Source of the DNA: Tiliqua scincoides
Lineage: Eukaryota > Chordata > Lepidosauria > Squamata > Scincidae
Direction: 5' to 3'
Assembly (NCBI RefSeq): GCF_035046505.1
Contig: NC_089823.1
Span: 1,170,767 to 1,234,766 of the forward strand
DNA length: 64,000 nt
Shown: positions 22,803 through 33,360 of the stretch, in pieces
How the letters are laid out: each line of letters opens with the position of its first letter
Numbering within the stretch: position 1 is the first letter of the stretch
Made by a program: the position numbers and the translations under genes
The notes under the pieces: model-generated
What the model was told of the DNA's origin: nothing
Databases searched by the model: none
What the model saw: only the letters and a program-made list of their open reading frames with translations

Positions 22803-23372
22803 ACCTTACCAGCTCACAGCTCCAGTTTATACTTTTTATGAGGGGGGGGGGGACTGCCTTCTGGAGCATTTGCTGAGCTCCACTTTCACCAGATCAGGAC
22901 CATTCTGGTGGCCCCGCGTTCCCCTTTGTCTGACCTGACCACAAACCAAAGCACATTTACTTACTTGTGAGTAAATGCAACTTCTCGGGTGTTTTGGGGG
23001 GCTGTGTTCATCGGATCAGGACCATTCTGGTGTCATTGGATTCCTCTCAGCCTGCCCTTTCCGAAGGACTAAGGCAAGTTTGGCTACTCATGAGTAAACA
23101 TGCAATAGGGTTCAGTTTCACTTTCCATAGGGCTCCATATATTTTTGTTTTCTGGGTTTTTTTCTTAAGTTTTGAAAGAATGGAGATATTTTACTCCCAT
23201 TTTTCTTTCAGTGCATCCTGCTGCAAATTCCGCATCAAATGGTATATAACATGATGGTGTTATTCCTGCAAACTGTGACTTTAGCTATTTTGGTTTTGGT
23301 CACCAGTGAGCATCACCCCCCCCCCCCGTGTGTCACCCACTGCAGCCCACACACCCCCTACCAACACCACTA

Positions 23373-23639
23373 CCTGGAACTTCACCTTCCACCCCAGATC
23401 CTACTCCATTCTTCCCCCCTCTCTGACCCATGGGGTTTACCCCAGGTAACTATGCAGTCTTCTTTGCATTGTTCTGAGGAGTTCTTGCCTGAATCATGAA
23501 ACATTTGCCAAATATAATCAAACAACATGAAAGTTAATCATCCAAAAACACAACGTAAAATGGCAATCAGACAACCCCTCTGTTTGTACCCAAGCTTCCA
23601 ATCCTCATACATGACAGAAGAGGGGGGTTATAAAAACTT
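23373..23639. other. Short gap, nothing recognised
   Basis: Between the worn hAT end and the Penelope-like remnant, I see no gene. Part may belong to the upstream side of the Penelope-like element. Confidence 0.3.
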
Positions 23640-24350
23640 TAATGGAGAGAGCCAGGCAAATTTCAGAGCCACAGCACCTAGAGGAAGAAATGCTTCATTT
23701 GGAACAAACCTTACCAGCTGCTAAGGGTTACACAAAGCAAGAGATTAAAAGAGCTTCCCGACAAAGGAACAAATCTCAAAAAGAAGGGGAGTCACTAGCA
23801 CCAAAGGCCAGGGCCTTTCTCCCTATAGCAAACATGTCACAGATCATATAGGAAGACTGCTGAAGAAGGTAAACATCAAGACAATTTACAAACCAACAGT
23901 CAAGCTACAGCAGATCCTTCGACCACCAAAAGATGAAAGAGACCCACATTTACAGGCAGAGGTATATTGGATCCCATGTTGCTGTGCGAAGGTATACACT
24001 GGCACTCCATAAAGGAGTATACAGACCTGAGTGACGGAACATGAAAGACATTGCCGCTTAAAACAGATTGAAAAATCAGCAGTTGCAGAACACTCAGTGA
24101 TAACAGGACATAGAGAGGATTTTGAATACACTGAGGTGCTGTCTAATACTATACATTACCAGGCACATACGTACAGGTCCAACCTTGTTATACACGGATT
24201 TGACTCAACACAAATGGCCACTGCAAATGAAAAGGAATGTGCTGATCCCTGGAGAAGGGGAAAAATGCATCCCCTTAAAATCACAGTTTAAAAAACTGCT
24301 TTTTACTGTTGTAGAGACAGTCATGCAAGTGATTACAGGTATAACCTAAG
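23640..24350 (+). mobile_element. Penelope-like retroelement remnant (RT end and GIY-YIG region)
   Basis: Plus-strand frames read KARAFLPIANM, then KTIYKPTVKLQQILRPPKDE, then a worn IPC...KVYTG block. These are followed by TEHERHCRLKQIEKSAVAEH and SVITGHREDFEYTEVL. This order is characteristic of the C-terminal linker and GIY-YIG endonuclease region of Penelope-like elements. The reading frame is not continuous and the main RT domain is missing. The copy is an old fragment between the two CR1 insertions. Confidence 0.85.
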
Positions 24351-24680
24351 TATCCACATATTTTTATATCTCAATGTAATGAGAAGGGCCCTTTAAATTA
24401 AAGGAGCGCTGTCCTTTAACAATAGCCTCATTAATGCAAGAGAGGGCACCTGCCACTGAGTGGTCCACACTGCGAGCAAGCAGGAGAACATAAGAACATA
24501 AGAACAGCCCCACTGGATCAGGCCATAGGCCCATCTAGTCCAGCTTCCTGTATCTCACAGCGGCCCACCAAATGCCCCAGGGAGCACACCAGATAACAAG
24601 AGACCTCATCCTGGTGCCCTCCCCTACATCTGGCATTCTGACTTAACCCATTCCTAAAATCAGGAGGTTGCGCATACACA

Positions 24681-27560
24681 TCATGGCTTGTACCCCATAA
24701 TGGATTTTTCCTCCAGAAACTCGTCCAATCCCCTTTTAAAGGCGTCTAGGCTAGACGCCAGCACCACATCCTGTGGCAAGGAGTTCCACAGACCGACCAC
24801 GCGCTGAGTAAAGAAATATTTTCTTTTGTCTGTCCTAACCCGCCCAACACTCAATTTTAGTGGATGTCCCCTGGTTCTGGTATTATGTGAGAGTGTAAAG
24901 AGCATCTCCCTATCCGCTCTGTCCATCCCCTGCATAATTTTGTATGTCTCAATCATGTCCCCCCCTCAAGCGTCTCTTTTCTAGGCTGAAGAGGCCCAAA
25001 CGCCGTAGCCTTTCCTCATAAGGAAGGTGCCCCAGCCCCGTAATCATCTTAGTCGCTCTCTTTTGCACCTTTTCCATTTCCACTATGTCTTTTTTGAGAT
25101 GCGGCAACCAGAACTGGACACAATACTCCAGGTGTGGCCTTACCATCGATTTGTACAACGGCATTATAATACTAGCCGTTTTGTTCTCAATACCCTTCCT
25201 AATGATCCCAAGCATAGAATTGGCCTTCTTCACTGCCACCGCACATTGGGTCGACACTTTCATCGACCTGTCCACCACCACCCCAAGATCTCTCTCCTGA
25301 TCTGTCACAGACAGCTCAGAACCCATCAGCCTATATCTAAAGTTTTGATTTTTTGCCCCAATGTGCATGACTTTACACTTACTGACATTGAAGCGCATCT
25401 GCCATTTTGCTGCCCATTCTGCCAGTCTGGAGAGATCCTTCTGGAGCTCCTCACAATCACTTCTGGTCTTTACCACTCGGAAAAGTTTGGTGTCATCTGC
25501 AAACTTAGCCACTTCACTGCTCAACCCTGTCTCCAGGTCATTTATGAAGAGGTTGAAAAGCACCGGTCCCAGGACAGATCCTTGGGGCACACCGCTTTTC
25601 ACCTCTCTCCATTGTGAAAATTGCCCATTGACACCCACTCTCTGCTTCCTGGCCTCCAACCAGTTCTCAATCCATGAGAGGACCTGTCCTCTAATTCCCT
25701 GACTGTGGAGTTTTTTCAGTAGCCTTTGGTGAGGGACCGTGTCAAACGCCTTCTGAAAGTCCAGATATATAATGTCCACGGGTTCTCCCGCATCCACATG
25801 CCTGTTGACCTTTCAAAGAATTCGATAAGGTTCGTGAGGCAAGACTTACCCTTACAGAAGCCATGCTGACTCTCCCTCAGCAAGGCCTGTTCGTCTATGT
25901 GTTTTGAGATCCTATCTTTGATGAGGCATTCCACCATCTTACCCGGTATGGATGTTAGGCTGACCGGCCTATAGTTTCCCGGGTCCCCCCTCTTTCCCTT
26001 TTTAAAAATAGGCGTGACATTTGCTATCCTCCAATCTTCTGGCACCGTGGCCGTTTTGAGGGACAAGTTGCATACCTTAGTCAAGAGATCTGCAACTTCA
26101 TTCTTCAATTCCTTAATAACCCTTGGGTGTATGCCATCAGGGCCCGGTGACTTATTGATCTTTAATTTATCAATGAGGTCTGAAACATCTTCTCTTTTAA
26201 CCTCTATCTGACTTAACACCTTGGTTAGGAGGGGCTGTTCGGGTAGCGGTATCTGCCCGAGGTCTTCTGCCGTGAAGACAGATGCAAAGAACTCATTTAA
26301 TTTCTCTGCCATCTCTAAGTCTCCTTTTATCTCCCCTTTCCCTCCCTCACCATCCAGAGGGCCAACCGCTTCTCTGGCGGGTTTCCTGCTTCTAACATAT
26401 TTGAAGAAGCTTTTATTATTCCCCTTAATGTTGCTGGCCATGCGTTCCTCATAGTCTCGCTTGGCCTCCCCTATCACCTTCTTACATTTCTTTTGCCACA
26501 GTTTATGTTCCTTTTTATTCTCTTCATTAGGGCAAGACTTCCATTTACGGAAGGAAGCTTCCTTGCCCTTCACAGCCTCTCTAACTTGGCTGGTTAGCCA
26601 TGCGGGCACTCTCCTGGATTTAGTGGAACCCTTCTTTCTTTGCGGTATACACCTCTGCTGGGCCTCTATTACTGTTGTTTTAAGCAGCCTCCATGCATTC
26701 TGGAGAGACTGGACTCTTTTTACCCTCCCTTTCAACCTCCTTCTAACCAGCCTCCTCATTTGAGGGAAGTCCGCCCGTCGGAAGTCAAGGGTTTTTGTGA
26801 GAGATTTGCCTGGTATTCTTCCCCCAACGTGCACGTCAAAACGGATCGCAGCTTGATCACTGTTCCCCAATGGCTCAGTAACGTTTACATCTCTAACCAG
26901 GTCCTGCGTACCGCACAAAATTAAATCCAGAGTCACCTGTCCTCTGGTGGGCTCCGTGACTAGCTGATCTAAGCCACAGTCATTCAGCACGTCAAGAAAT
27001 CCGGTTTCCTTATCCTGACCAGAACACAAATTGACCCAGTCAATATGAGGATAATTGAAGTCCCCCATGATTACAACCCTGTCCTTCCTTGTCACCTCCC
27101 TGATCTGTTTCCTCATTTCAAGGTCCCCATCTGATTTCTGGTCTGGAGGACGATAGCACGCCCCCAGTATTACATCGCTGCACAAGCCTGGTAATTTAAC
27201 CCACAGAGATTCTACGGTGGAGTCGGACCCACCTTCAATCTCTACTTTGCTGGATTCTATCCCTTCCTTAACATAAAGGGCCACCCCACCTCCAACACGC
27301 CCCTGCCTGTCCCTCCTGTAGAGTTTATAGCCCGGGATTGCGGTATCCCACTGATTCTCCGCATTCCACCAGGTTTCCGTTATGCCCACTATGTCAATAT
27401 TTTCCCTTGTCACCAGACATTCCAGTTCTCCCACCTTTGCTCGTAGACTTCGGGCATTCGCATAAAAGCATTTATACACGGAATGCCCCAGGATGGGCTG
27501 CTTATTCGCTCCTTTGTCCCCGCATCCTCTCATTGTGCCAAACCATCTATCACATCCCAT
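24681..27560 (-). pseudogene. CR1 ORF2 (endonuclease-reverse transcriptase), copy 2, two frameshifts
   Basis: Frame 1 (27560-25716, 614 codons) has the endonuclease (NARSL, ITETWW, CYRPPD, MGDFNYPHIDW, GNSDQ) and the first RT blocks. Frame 2 (25797-24949) has KAFDTVPHQ, VPQGSVLGPVLFNLFINDL, FADDTKLF and the thumb. Frame 3 (24956-24681) has the C-terminal WNSLPQDVV block. The breaks are a missing G near 25810 and an extra base in the C run at 24959-24965, at exactly the positions seen in copy 1. By eye, frame 1 differs from copy 1 at about 13 of 614 residues. Confidence 0.93.
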
Positions 27561-27694
27561 CTCCCTAACTTTCCCAATTTCTTCTCCTACCCTGCCTTTG
27601 TCTTGTTGTTCTCTAACCTCCCCATCCTCATCCCATAGGGATGAGGAGTCCCGAACCGGATGCCCCTCGGCTCCTGTCGGCCTTCCCCCAGGGA

Positions 27695-28600
27695 TCAGTT
27701 TAAAAGCTGCTCTGCCACCTTTTTAATGTTATGCGCCAGCAGTCTGGTTCCATTCTGGTTCAAATGGAGCCCGTCCCTCTTGTACAGGCCCCGCTTTTCC
27801 CAAAACGTTCCCCAGTGCCTAACAAATCTAAACCCCTCCTCCCTACACCACCGTCTCATCCACGCATTGAGACCCCTGATCTCCGCCTGCCTAGCTGGCC
27901 CTGCGCGTGGAACAGGTAGCACTTCAGAGAACGCTACCTTTGAGGTCCTGGCTTTCAGCTTCCTGCCTAAAAGCCTAAATTTGGCCTCCAGGACCTCCCA
28001 GCTACACTTGCCCACATCGTTGGTGCCGACATGCACCACAGCCGCTACCTCTCCCCCAGCACTGTCTACCAGCCTGTCTAGACGAGAAGTGATGTCCGCA
28101 ACCTTCGCACCAGGCAGGCAAGTCACCATGCGGTCCTCACATCCGTCGCAAACCCCCCTCTCTATGTTTCTAATAATCGAATCCCCCACTACAAGAAGCC
28201 CCCGACCCCCCTCCCGCCGAGGAGTATCCCGAGTGCGCTCAGATACGGGCCCATCCCCTGGAGAAGGGATCCCCCCTAGGGGATTGTTTCCCTCCTCTCC
28301 AGGATGACGTCCTCCAGTCCCGAGACTTCCCACCCGGGCAGCCGAGGAGCTGCACACCTGAGGTTGGGACGAAGCCTGATCGTCCCCAGAAGTCTCCCCA
28401 CGGTCCTCCTCTGGCTGCCTGCGCTTCTCCAGGTCGGCCACCAAGGCTTCAAGGGAGCGGACGCGTTCCCTGAGAGCCTGGAGCTCCTTGCATCGAGGAC
28501 ACACCCATGACTTATGCCCCAGAGGCATATAATCATACATGTGGCACTCGATGCAGAACACTGGATAGCCCCCACTCTGCTGCTGGCTGTCTGACTGCAT
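27695..28600 (-). CDS. CR1 ORF1 protein with zinc motif, coiled coil and SGNH esterase domain (intact)
   Basis: This is an uninterrupted 301-residue frame. Residues 16-41 hold a CIEC...CPRC pair resembling a zinc-binding ribbon. Residues about 42-62 (LQALRERVRSLEALVADLEK) form a short coiled coil. A low-complexity linker follows, then the esterase core with VVGDSIIRN near 136-144, a GTND motif and DGLHLNQNG, which supply the Ser, Asn and Asp-His of an SGNH hydrolase. ORF1 of CR1 elements is an RNA-associated protein with this esterase domain; its enzymatic need is not settled. This is a transposon protein, not a host gene. Copy 1 has the same protein but a stop in the zinc motif. Confidence 0.9.
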   Translation of the reverse strand: MQSDSQQQSGGYPVFCIECHMYDYMPLGHKSWVCPRCKELQALRERVRSLEALVADLEKRRQPEEDRGETSGDDQASSQPQVCSSSAARVGSLGTGGRHPGEEGNNPLGGIPSPGDGPVSERTRDTPRREGGRGLLVVGDSIIRNIERGVCDGCEDRMVTCLPGAKVADITSRLDRLVDSAGGEVAAVVHVGTNDVGKCSWEVLEAKFRLLGRKLKARTSKVAFSEVLPVPRAGPARQAEIRGLNAWMRRWCREEGFRFVRHWGTFWEKRGLYKRDGLHLNQNGTRLLAHNIKKVAEQLLN

Positions 28601-28707
28601 AGCTTTTTTGTTGTTGTTTTATTTAGGGGTCCTTTTAAAAACCGTACACTGGATAGCAGCCCTCTCCTCAAGGGAAGAGGAAGGGCAGCGTATGGGGCCC
28701 TGGCCTC

Positions 28708-29720
28708 CTCGCCCTGCTGCTGAACTCGCCCAGATGCTAAACTCTCGTGCCTTACCTGGCACTTAGTTCCCGAGGCACTGGGTTCCCAGAGGCCACACGC
28801 GTCTGCAGAGAGCCTCACGCGATGGCCTGCCTAGCGTTATACTCCTGGCTGGCTCCTCCCCCCTCCTTCCTTCCTGATTGAAAGGGGGCTGGCCTTCCCA
28901 GGTGAGTTTACAAGAGCTCAGGAAGGCAAATGGCTGCTGATGGGCGTGACCTACTCTGCAGGCTCCTGAATGGACTGCTTGGATTAGCCTAATGGGGCCT
29001 CTTAATGGGTTGGGAATTGGCCCTTCCCCTCCTAGTTCTGTTCTCTTAGGCTGGACTGTTTTTGTAACCTCAAGCTAGTTTTTATTTGGGTTGGTTTGTT
29101 TAATTATTTATTGCTCTCTAGATCCTGTGTCCTGTGTCCCAATTTACTGACCTGTTTAGGTTATGTTCTAACTTAGATTAGGTTTAACCTGGGTTAAGTA
29201 TAGGTTTAATTTAAACAAGTAGAAAACCTGCTTTTCACTTTATCCTCCTCCCTTCCTTCGATTAAGTGCTACCTTAGGTGCAGCTAACTTTCAATTTTGA
29301 TTTAAATGCCTGACCCTTGGGCACTTACTCACGAGTAGGACTCTGCTCTTACTCACGAGTAGGACTCTGCTCTTACTCACGAGTAGCCCTATGTACCTCC
29401 CTTAGATGCTAACTTTCAATTTTGATTTAAGGTTGCTTTAAAGGTAAGGTTAAGGTTAGAAGACAGGGAGTTAGAAAGACAAAGCGTTAGAATGAGTACA
29501 CTTACCTCCTCCTCCTGCTCCTCCTCCTCTCCTTCTCCAAAACTCAGAGGTCTCCTTGCCTTCTCCTCGCCCAGATGCTAAACTCTTGTGCCTTACCTGG
29601 CACTTAGTTCCCGAGGCACTTGGTTCCCAGAGGCCACACGCGTCTGCAGAGAGCCTCACGCGATGGCCTGCCTAGCTTTATACTCCTGGCTGGCTCCTCC
29701 CCCCTCCTTCCTTCCTGATT
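28708..29720 (-). promoter_or_regulatory. CR1 copy 2 5' UTR with two promoter-like monomers
   Basis: Monomer blocks at about 28708-28870 and 29562-29720 are close matches some 850 bp apart. Sense-strand order in each is TATA-like box, GTGGCCTCTGGGAACC, CAGGTAAGGCAC. The outer block still contains the TATA-like sequence, unlike copy 1. Confidence 0.65.
29326..29392. repeat. 24-bp minisatellite in CR1 5' UTR, three units
   Basis: Units contain CTTACTCACGAGTAGGAC and the near palindrome ACTCACGAGT. There is one unit more than in copy 1, and the last unit is divergent (AGTAGCCCTATG). Confidence 0.85.
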
Positions 29721-30281
29721 GAGAAGATGCCTGCCACTGTTGGGGGGGGGGGAGAGTCTGCGCCACTGGTTTGTGGCACTTGCTTCTGTGCAGAGGGCTC
29801 TGAGTGCAGCCCCCATCATTACCAGTCTCAGCCCCCATCATTACCAGTCTCGGGTAGCATGACTGGGAAATGCCCTCTCTCTTAAAAATCCTGGAAAACC
29901 ATTGCCAGTAGGAGGAGGCAGTACTGGTCTAGAGGGAGCAGGGGCCCGATTTGACCCACTGCATCCTCCTGCATGCCTCACTGGTGTCTTTGGGTTTGAC
30001 TGCCAGCTGCCAAATTCTGTGCAACACAAAAAATCTCAGACTGAAGAATTGTGGTGTCCATGTGGTTCTTACCCTTATGGGATCCGCTGTTGCAGCCAGT
30101 GAGGTTCCCCCCACAATGTACTTGTGCATTTTAAAGAAGGAAAATGTCCTGCTAACTGGACAGGGAGGCGCCTTTCAAAGTGGTGCCCTCTTCTATTTAG
30201 CAGGGTGAGAGCAACTGTCCCTCTTCACACCAGCACGGTGCCTTTTCCAGTGGCTGTTGCTGGTGTCACTTCTGTATTTTT
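29721..30281. other. Unique sequence with one short direct repeat
   Basis: CAGCCCCCATCATTACCAGT occurs twice in tandem at about 29808-29850. Otherwise I see no gene or repeat family. Confidence 0.35.
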
Positions 30282-30412
30282 TTTTTAGATTGTGAGCTCT
30301 TTGGGGACAGGGAACCATTTATTAATTTATTTTATTATGTAAACCACTTTGTGAACTATTCCTGTTGGAAAGCGATACACTGTGTAAGTATTCTTAATAA
30401 TAATAATAATCT
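30282..30412 (+). mobile_element. L2-type or SINE 3' tail ending in (AAT)n
   Basis: The string TAGATTGTGAGCTCTTTGGG, then GTAAACCACTTTGTGAAC and a final AATAATAATAAT run are typical of retroposon 3' ends in reptiles. It is a 5'-truncated insertion on plus. Confidence 0.6.
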
Positions 30413-31770
30413 CCTACAGTTTCCCCAGACTTTGCAGGAGCTGAACACAAAGCAAACCTGTGCAGTGTGTTGGCAGAAACATCTGTAAAGGTCCCTGCAG
30501 TCACTAAACGTGAGGTTTGATTGTACAGTGCTTTGCGTGTGTGCAATCCAATCACACCTACCTTGGCACCAACTACACCAGTCCTGAGAGAACAGCTCTC
30601 ATTCCCCAGCAAGGCCAAGCAGGTTCACGTGGTTTCTGCCACCTGCACCTTTCTCCAGTCCCAAGGGGGAGAGACATCAGGCCCCGGGGTGGCTCTTGTC
30701 CCAGACCTAGCAGGGCACTCCTGGAGTGGTTAAGTATAAGGATAAAAAGCCCTGTGCAGCTTGGTGAGCAGCGCAGCACTGAGCACGGATCACACATGCC
30801 TGGGTGGAGTCCAGGAGCAGGTGCTTGCCGGACCTTTCCTTCTGCTTGGACCTGCATGTTGTGCACGGGAGTGGGAGGCTGCATGATACAGAATCTCCTT
30901 TCTGTGCCGGCCCCAGACGAGGCCCTGAACATCCACCACCTGAAGCCAGAGCACACCCTGAAGCACCTGCCTCATAGCAGCTGGGAAGAGGCCCCTGGGG
31001 GTCAGGATCCCAGGCAGATGCGACAGGAAACCTCACAGTCATTGCAACAGACTCCCCGCTTGTTTCTGGCACTGAACAAGGCAAGACGTCCTAACCAGGG
31101 GATGGTCAGACTGTTCAAATCCTTGTGAGATGGAAGCAAGCTGTGAAGCAAAAGCTCAACCTAAATACACTTTTAAACACTGAAGACACGGTTACTCACA
31201 AATGCTACAGAACCCTCTTACAGGAACCTCTTGGTCTGATTGATGTTTGACTGACTGATTCAGGTAAGTCTGGGATTGTGGCACAGCTCAAGCCAGGCTT
31301 GCACTGCAACAAGGTGCAGGCTGCAGACACTGGTCCAGAAGGTCAGGACACTGCCTGGTCTCTCCCTGGAGAATCCTGAAACCAGAGCCAGGCACTTGGA
31401 ACCCTCAGTTCACAGGCTCTCTCTTGCACCCAACAAACCAAGATGAAAATTTGCTTCTGAAGGCAAATGTTGGAGGCAGGATATCCAAAACTCTCCCCCA
31501 AAACAAACAAAAATGCCTCCCATTCCTCTTATCCTTTCATCAGACATTGCCTTCCAAAACAGGACCTTAAAAGAATCGTTTTAATGACCTACCCCCACAT
31601 GGTTCCCCCGCCACACACACACACACTGCCTAGATTTAGGTGTTAAAACAGTTTCCTAATTGGCATTTAGTTTTGCTGTTTTGGTGTAAGTTGAACATTG
31701 TCTCAGTCACGCATCCCTTCAAAAAGAAAGATGTACTGTGACCTACACACAGCCCAAATGTTATCACAGA
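30413..31770. other. Unique sequence without a supported gene
   Basis: A 203-codon plus-strand frame (30517-31128) overlaps antisense frames and shows no domain or exon signals. I see no repeat family here except a short CA run near 31615. Confidence 0.35.
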
Positions 31771-31890
31771 CATAAGAACATAAGAACAGCCCCACTGGAT
31801 CAGGCCATGGGCCCATCTAGTCCAGCTTCCTGTATCTCACAGCGGCCCACCAAATGCCCCAGGGAGCACACCAGATAACAAGAGACCTGC
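31771..31890 (-). mobile_element. CR1 3' UTR fragment
   Basis: Reverse complement of the CR1 3' UTR, with the TTCTTATG tail at its left end. It stops at GAGACCTGCA. Confidence 0.85.
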
Positions 31891-31915
31891 AAGGCTTCCT
31901 GGGAATTGTAGTTAA

Positions 31916-32300
31916 CATAAGAACAGCCCCACTGGATCAGGCCATAGGCCCTTCTAGTCCAGCTTCCTGTATCTCACAGCGGCCCACCAAATGCCCCAGG
32001 GAGTACACCTGATAACAAGAAACCTGCATCCTGGTACCCTCCCTTGCATCTGACATAGCCCTTTTCTAAAATGAGGAGGTTGCACGTACACATCATGGCT
32101 TGTAACCCAGAATGGATTCTTCCTCCAGAAACTTGTCCAATCCCCTTTTAAAGGCATCCAGGCCAGATGCCAGTCACCACATCCTGTGGCAAGGAGTTCC
32201 ACACACCAACCACACGCTGAGTAAATAAATATTTTTTGTCTGTCCTAACCCTCCCAACACTCAATTTTAGTGGATGTCCCCTGGTTCTGGTGTGTGTTCT
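31916..32300 (-). mobile_element. CR1 fragment (ORF2 end and 3' UTR)
   Basis: A second CR1 copy in the same orientation, 25 bases after the first. It reaches back into the WNSLPQDVV coding block and the GHPLKLSVGRVRTD block. Confidence 0.88.
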
Positions 32301-32390
32301 GGTTCTTGTGTCACATATGTGTGGCTTGGAGCAAAACCTGATGTGACCTGGGAACCCTGAAATAAGTCTCCTTATTTTCAAAACACTGAA

Positions 32391-32664
32391 GTGGCATTGA
32401 TGATGGCATCTAGCCTAGATGGCTTTAAAAGCTAATTCGACAAATTTCTGGAGGAAAAATCCATTCCGGGTTACAAGCCATGAAGTGTATGCGCAACCTC
32501 CTGATTTGAGAAATGGCTATGTCAGAAGGCCAGATGCAGGGGAGGGCACCAGGATGCAGGGCTCTTGTTATCTGGTGTGCATTTGGTGGGCCGCTGTGAG
32601 ATACAGGCAGCTGGACTAGATGGGCCTGTGGCCTGATCCAGCGGGGCTGTTCTTATGTTCTTAA
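32391..32664 (+). mobile_element. CR1 fragment (ORF2 end and 3' UTR), inverted to its neighbours
   Basis: The plus strand runs from the ASSLDAFKR-like coding end through the 3' UTR to a TTCTTATGTTCTTA tail. Together with the copy at 31916 it forms an inverted pair about 90 bases apart. Confidence 0.88.
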
Positions 32665-33360
32665 ATACAGCCACGGGCATGGGCGGGGGGGGAACAGCCT
32701 GTACATTTCATGGGACCAGCAGTAGGAAGAGAGAATTCAGACCACTTTCCTTGTGGGCCATTCTCCTAATCAATATGACACTCAAAGATACCTTTCCCCC
32801 TGCAAGCAAGAAAGTAGTGAGCGGGGAAACAAATTTTCCTGGAAAAATACAGGAAAATGAGCTCCTGCTCCAAGCAGCCCTCCGCCTGGGTCCACGAGAG
32901 AGGGCTACAGGGGGCAAATTGTACCAGGGCCCAGGATCAATAAGGGGGCCCCAAAATGTCCTGGGCTCCTACATTTTCTGAGCTCACCAGGGCCCATGAG
33001 GGGTGTGCAGGGTGTTCATTGTACCTTGGCCCAGGGCCAAAAAGAAAGCCCAGGAGCAAAAGAAGCAGAGCTGGAAATTTCCTGGAATCTCAGAAAATAT
33101 TTGCATATATTGTACGAAGACAATACAAATGTGTATAAATTCACATTTGTGTAAGCCTATAGGTTCCTATATTGTAATTCATAGACATTATGCTCCAGTG
33201 GAGAAGAGAAGGGGTGCAGAAGAAAATTGGTACCCCCTGATAAAATCCTTCTCAGAGGCCCTCCAGCACCCCTACATTCCAGCTTCTCTTTTCCCCCAAG
33301 CCAGGAGAGTTGGCACAGTTTGGCCCTTTCATCCCAAACCACCAGGTTTTTCTTCTCTAA
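32665..33360. other. Unassigned sequence, possibly repeat-derived
   Basis: Two similar passages (ACCAGGGCCCAGGATCAATA near 32925 and ACCTTGGCCCAGGGCCAAAA near 33023) suggest an internal duplication or an old transposon. I cannot name it and no coding frame stands out. Confidence 0.3.

Larger units (their letters stand above)
15944..23372 (-). mobile_element. Reversed 1.5-kb hAT element split by three later insertions
   Basis: Four separated blocks are colinear with the reverse complement of the hAT element at 49550-51114. Blocks 15944-16020 and 16569-16625 match its region near 50.65-50.79 kb. Block 17505-17655 matches near 50.33-50.48 kb, and 22803-23372 matches near 49.55-50.31 kb. Between them sit a solo LTR, an 880-bp insert with a foldback, and CR1 copy 1. 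The right end carries a worn version of the terminal repeat. The leftmost 320 bases of the family consensus are missing. The order of insertion shows that the hAT element is the oldest layer. Confidence 0.75.
24488..29720 (-). mobile_element. CR1 LINE, near full length (copy 2)
   Basis: This 5.2-kb element has the same architecture and orientation as copy 1. It has a 3' tail of TTCTTATG repeats at 24488-24510, an intact ORF1, ORF2 in three frames, and a 5' UTR with two more complete promoter-like monomers reaching about 29720. Its flanks differ from those of copy 1, so it is a separate insertion and not a tandem copy. ORF2 carries the same two frameshifts as copy 1 but retains the catalytic FADD motif. 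CCTGCCACTG occurs near both edges (about 24451 and 29731) but not directly at the 3' end, so I do not call a target duplication. Confidence 0.95.

Noticed and set aside
17656-29720. CR1 copies 1 and 2 as one tandem segmental duplication
   Set aside because: Flanks on both sides differ (hAT sequence around copy 1, unrelated sequence around copy 2), so they are separate insertions.
30517-31128. 203-codon plus-strand frame
   Set aside because: Composition and overlap with opposite-strand frames suggest chance; no recognisable motif.
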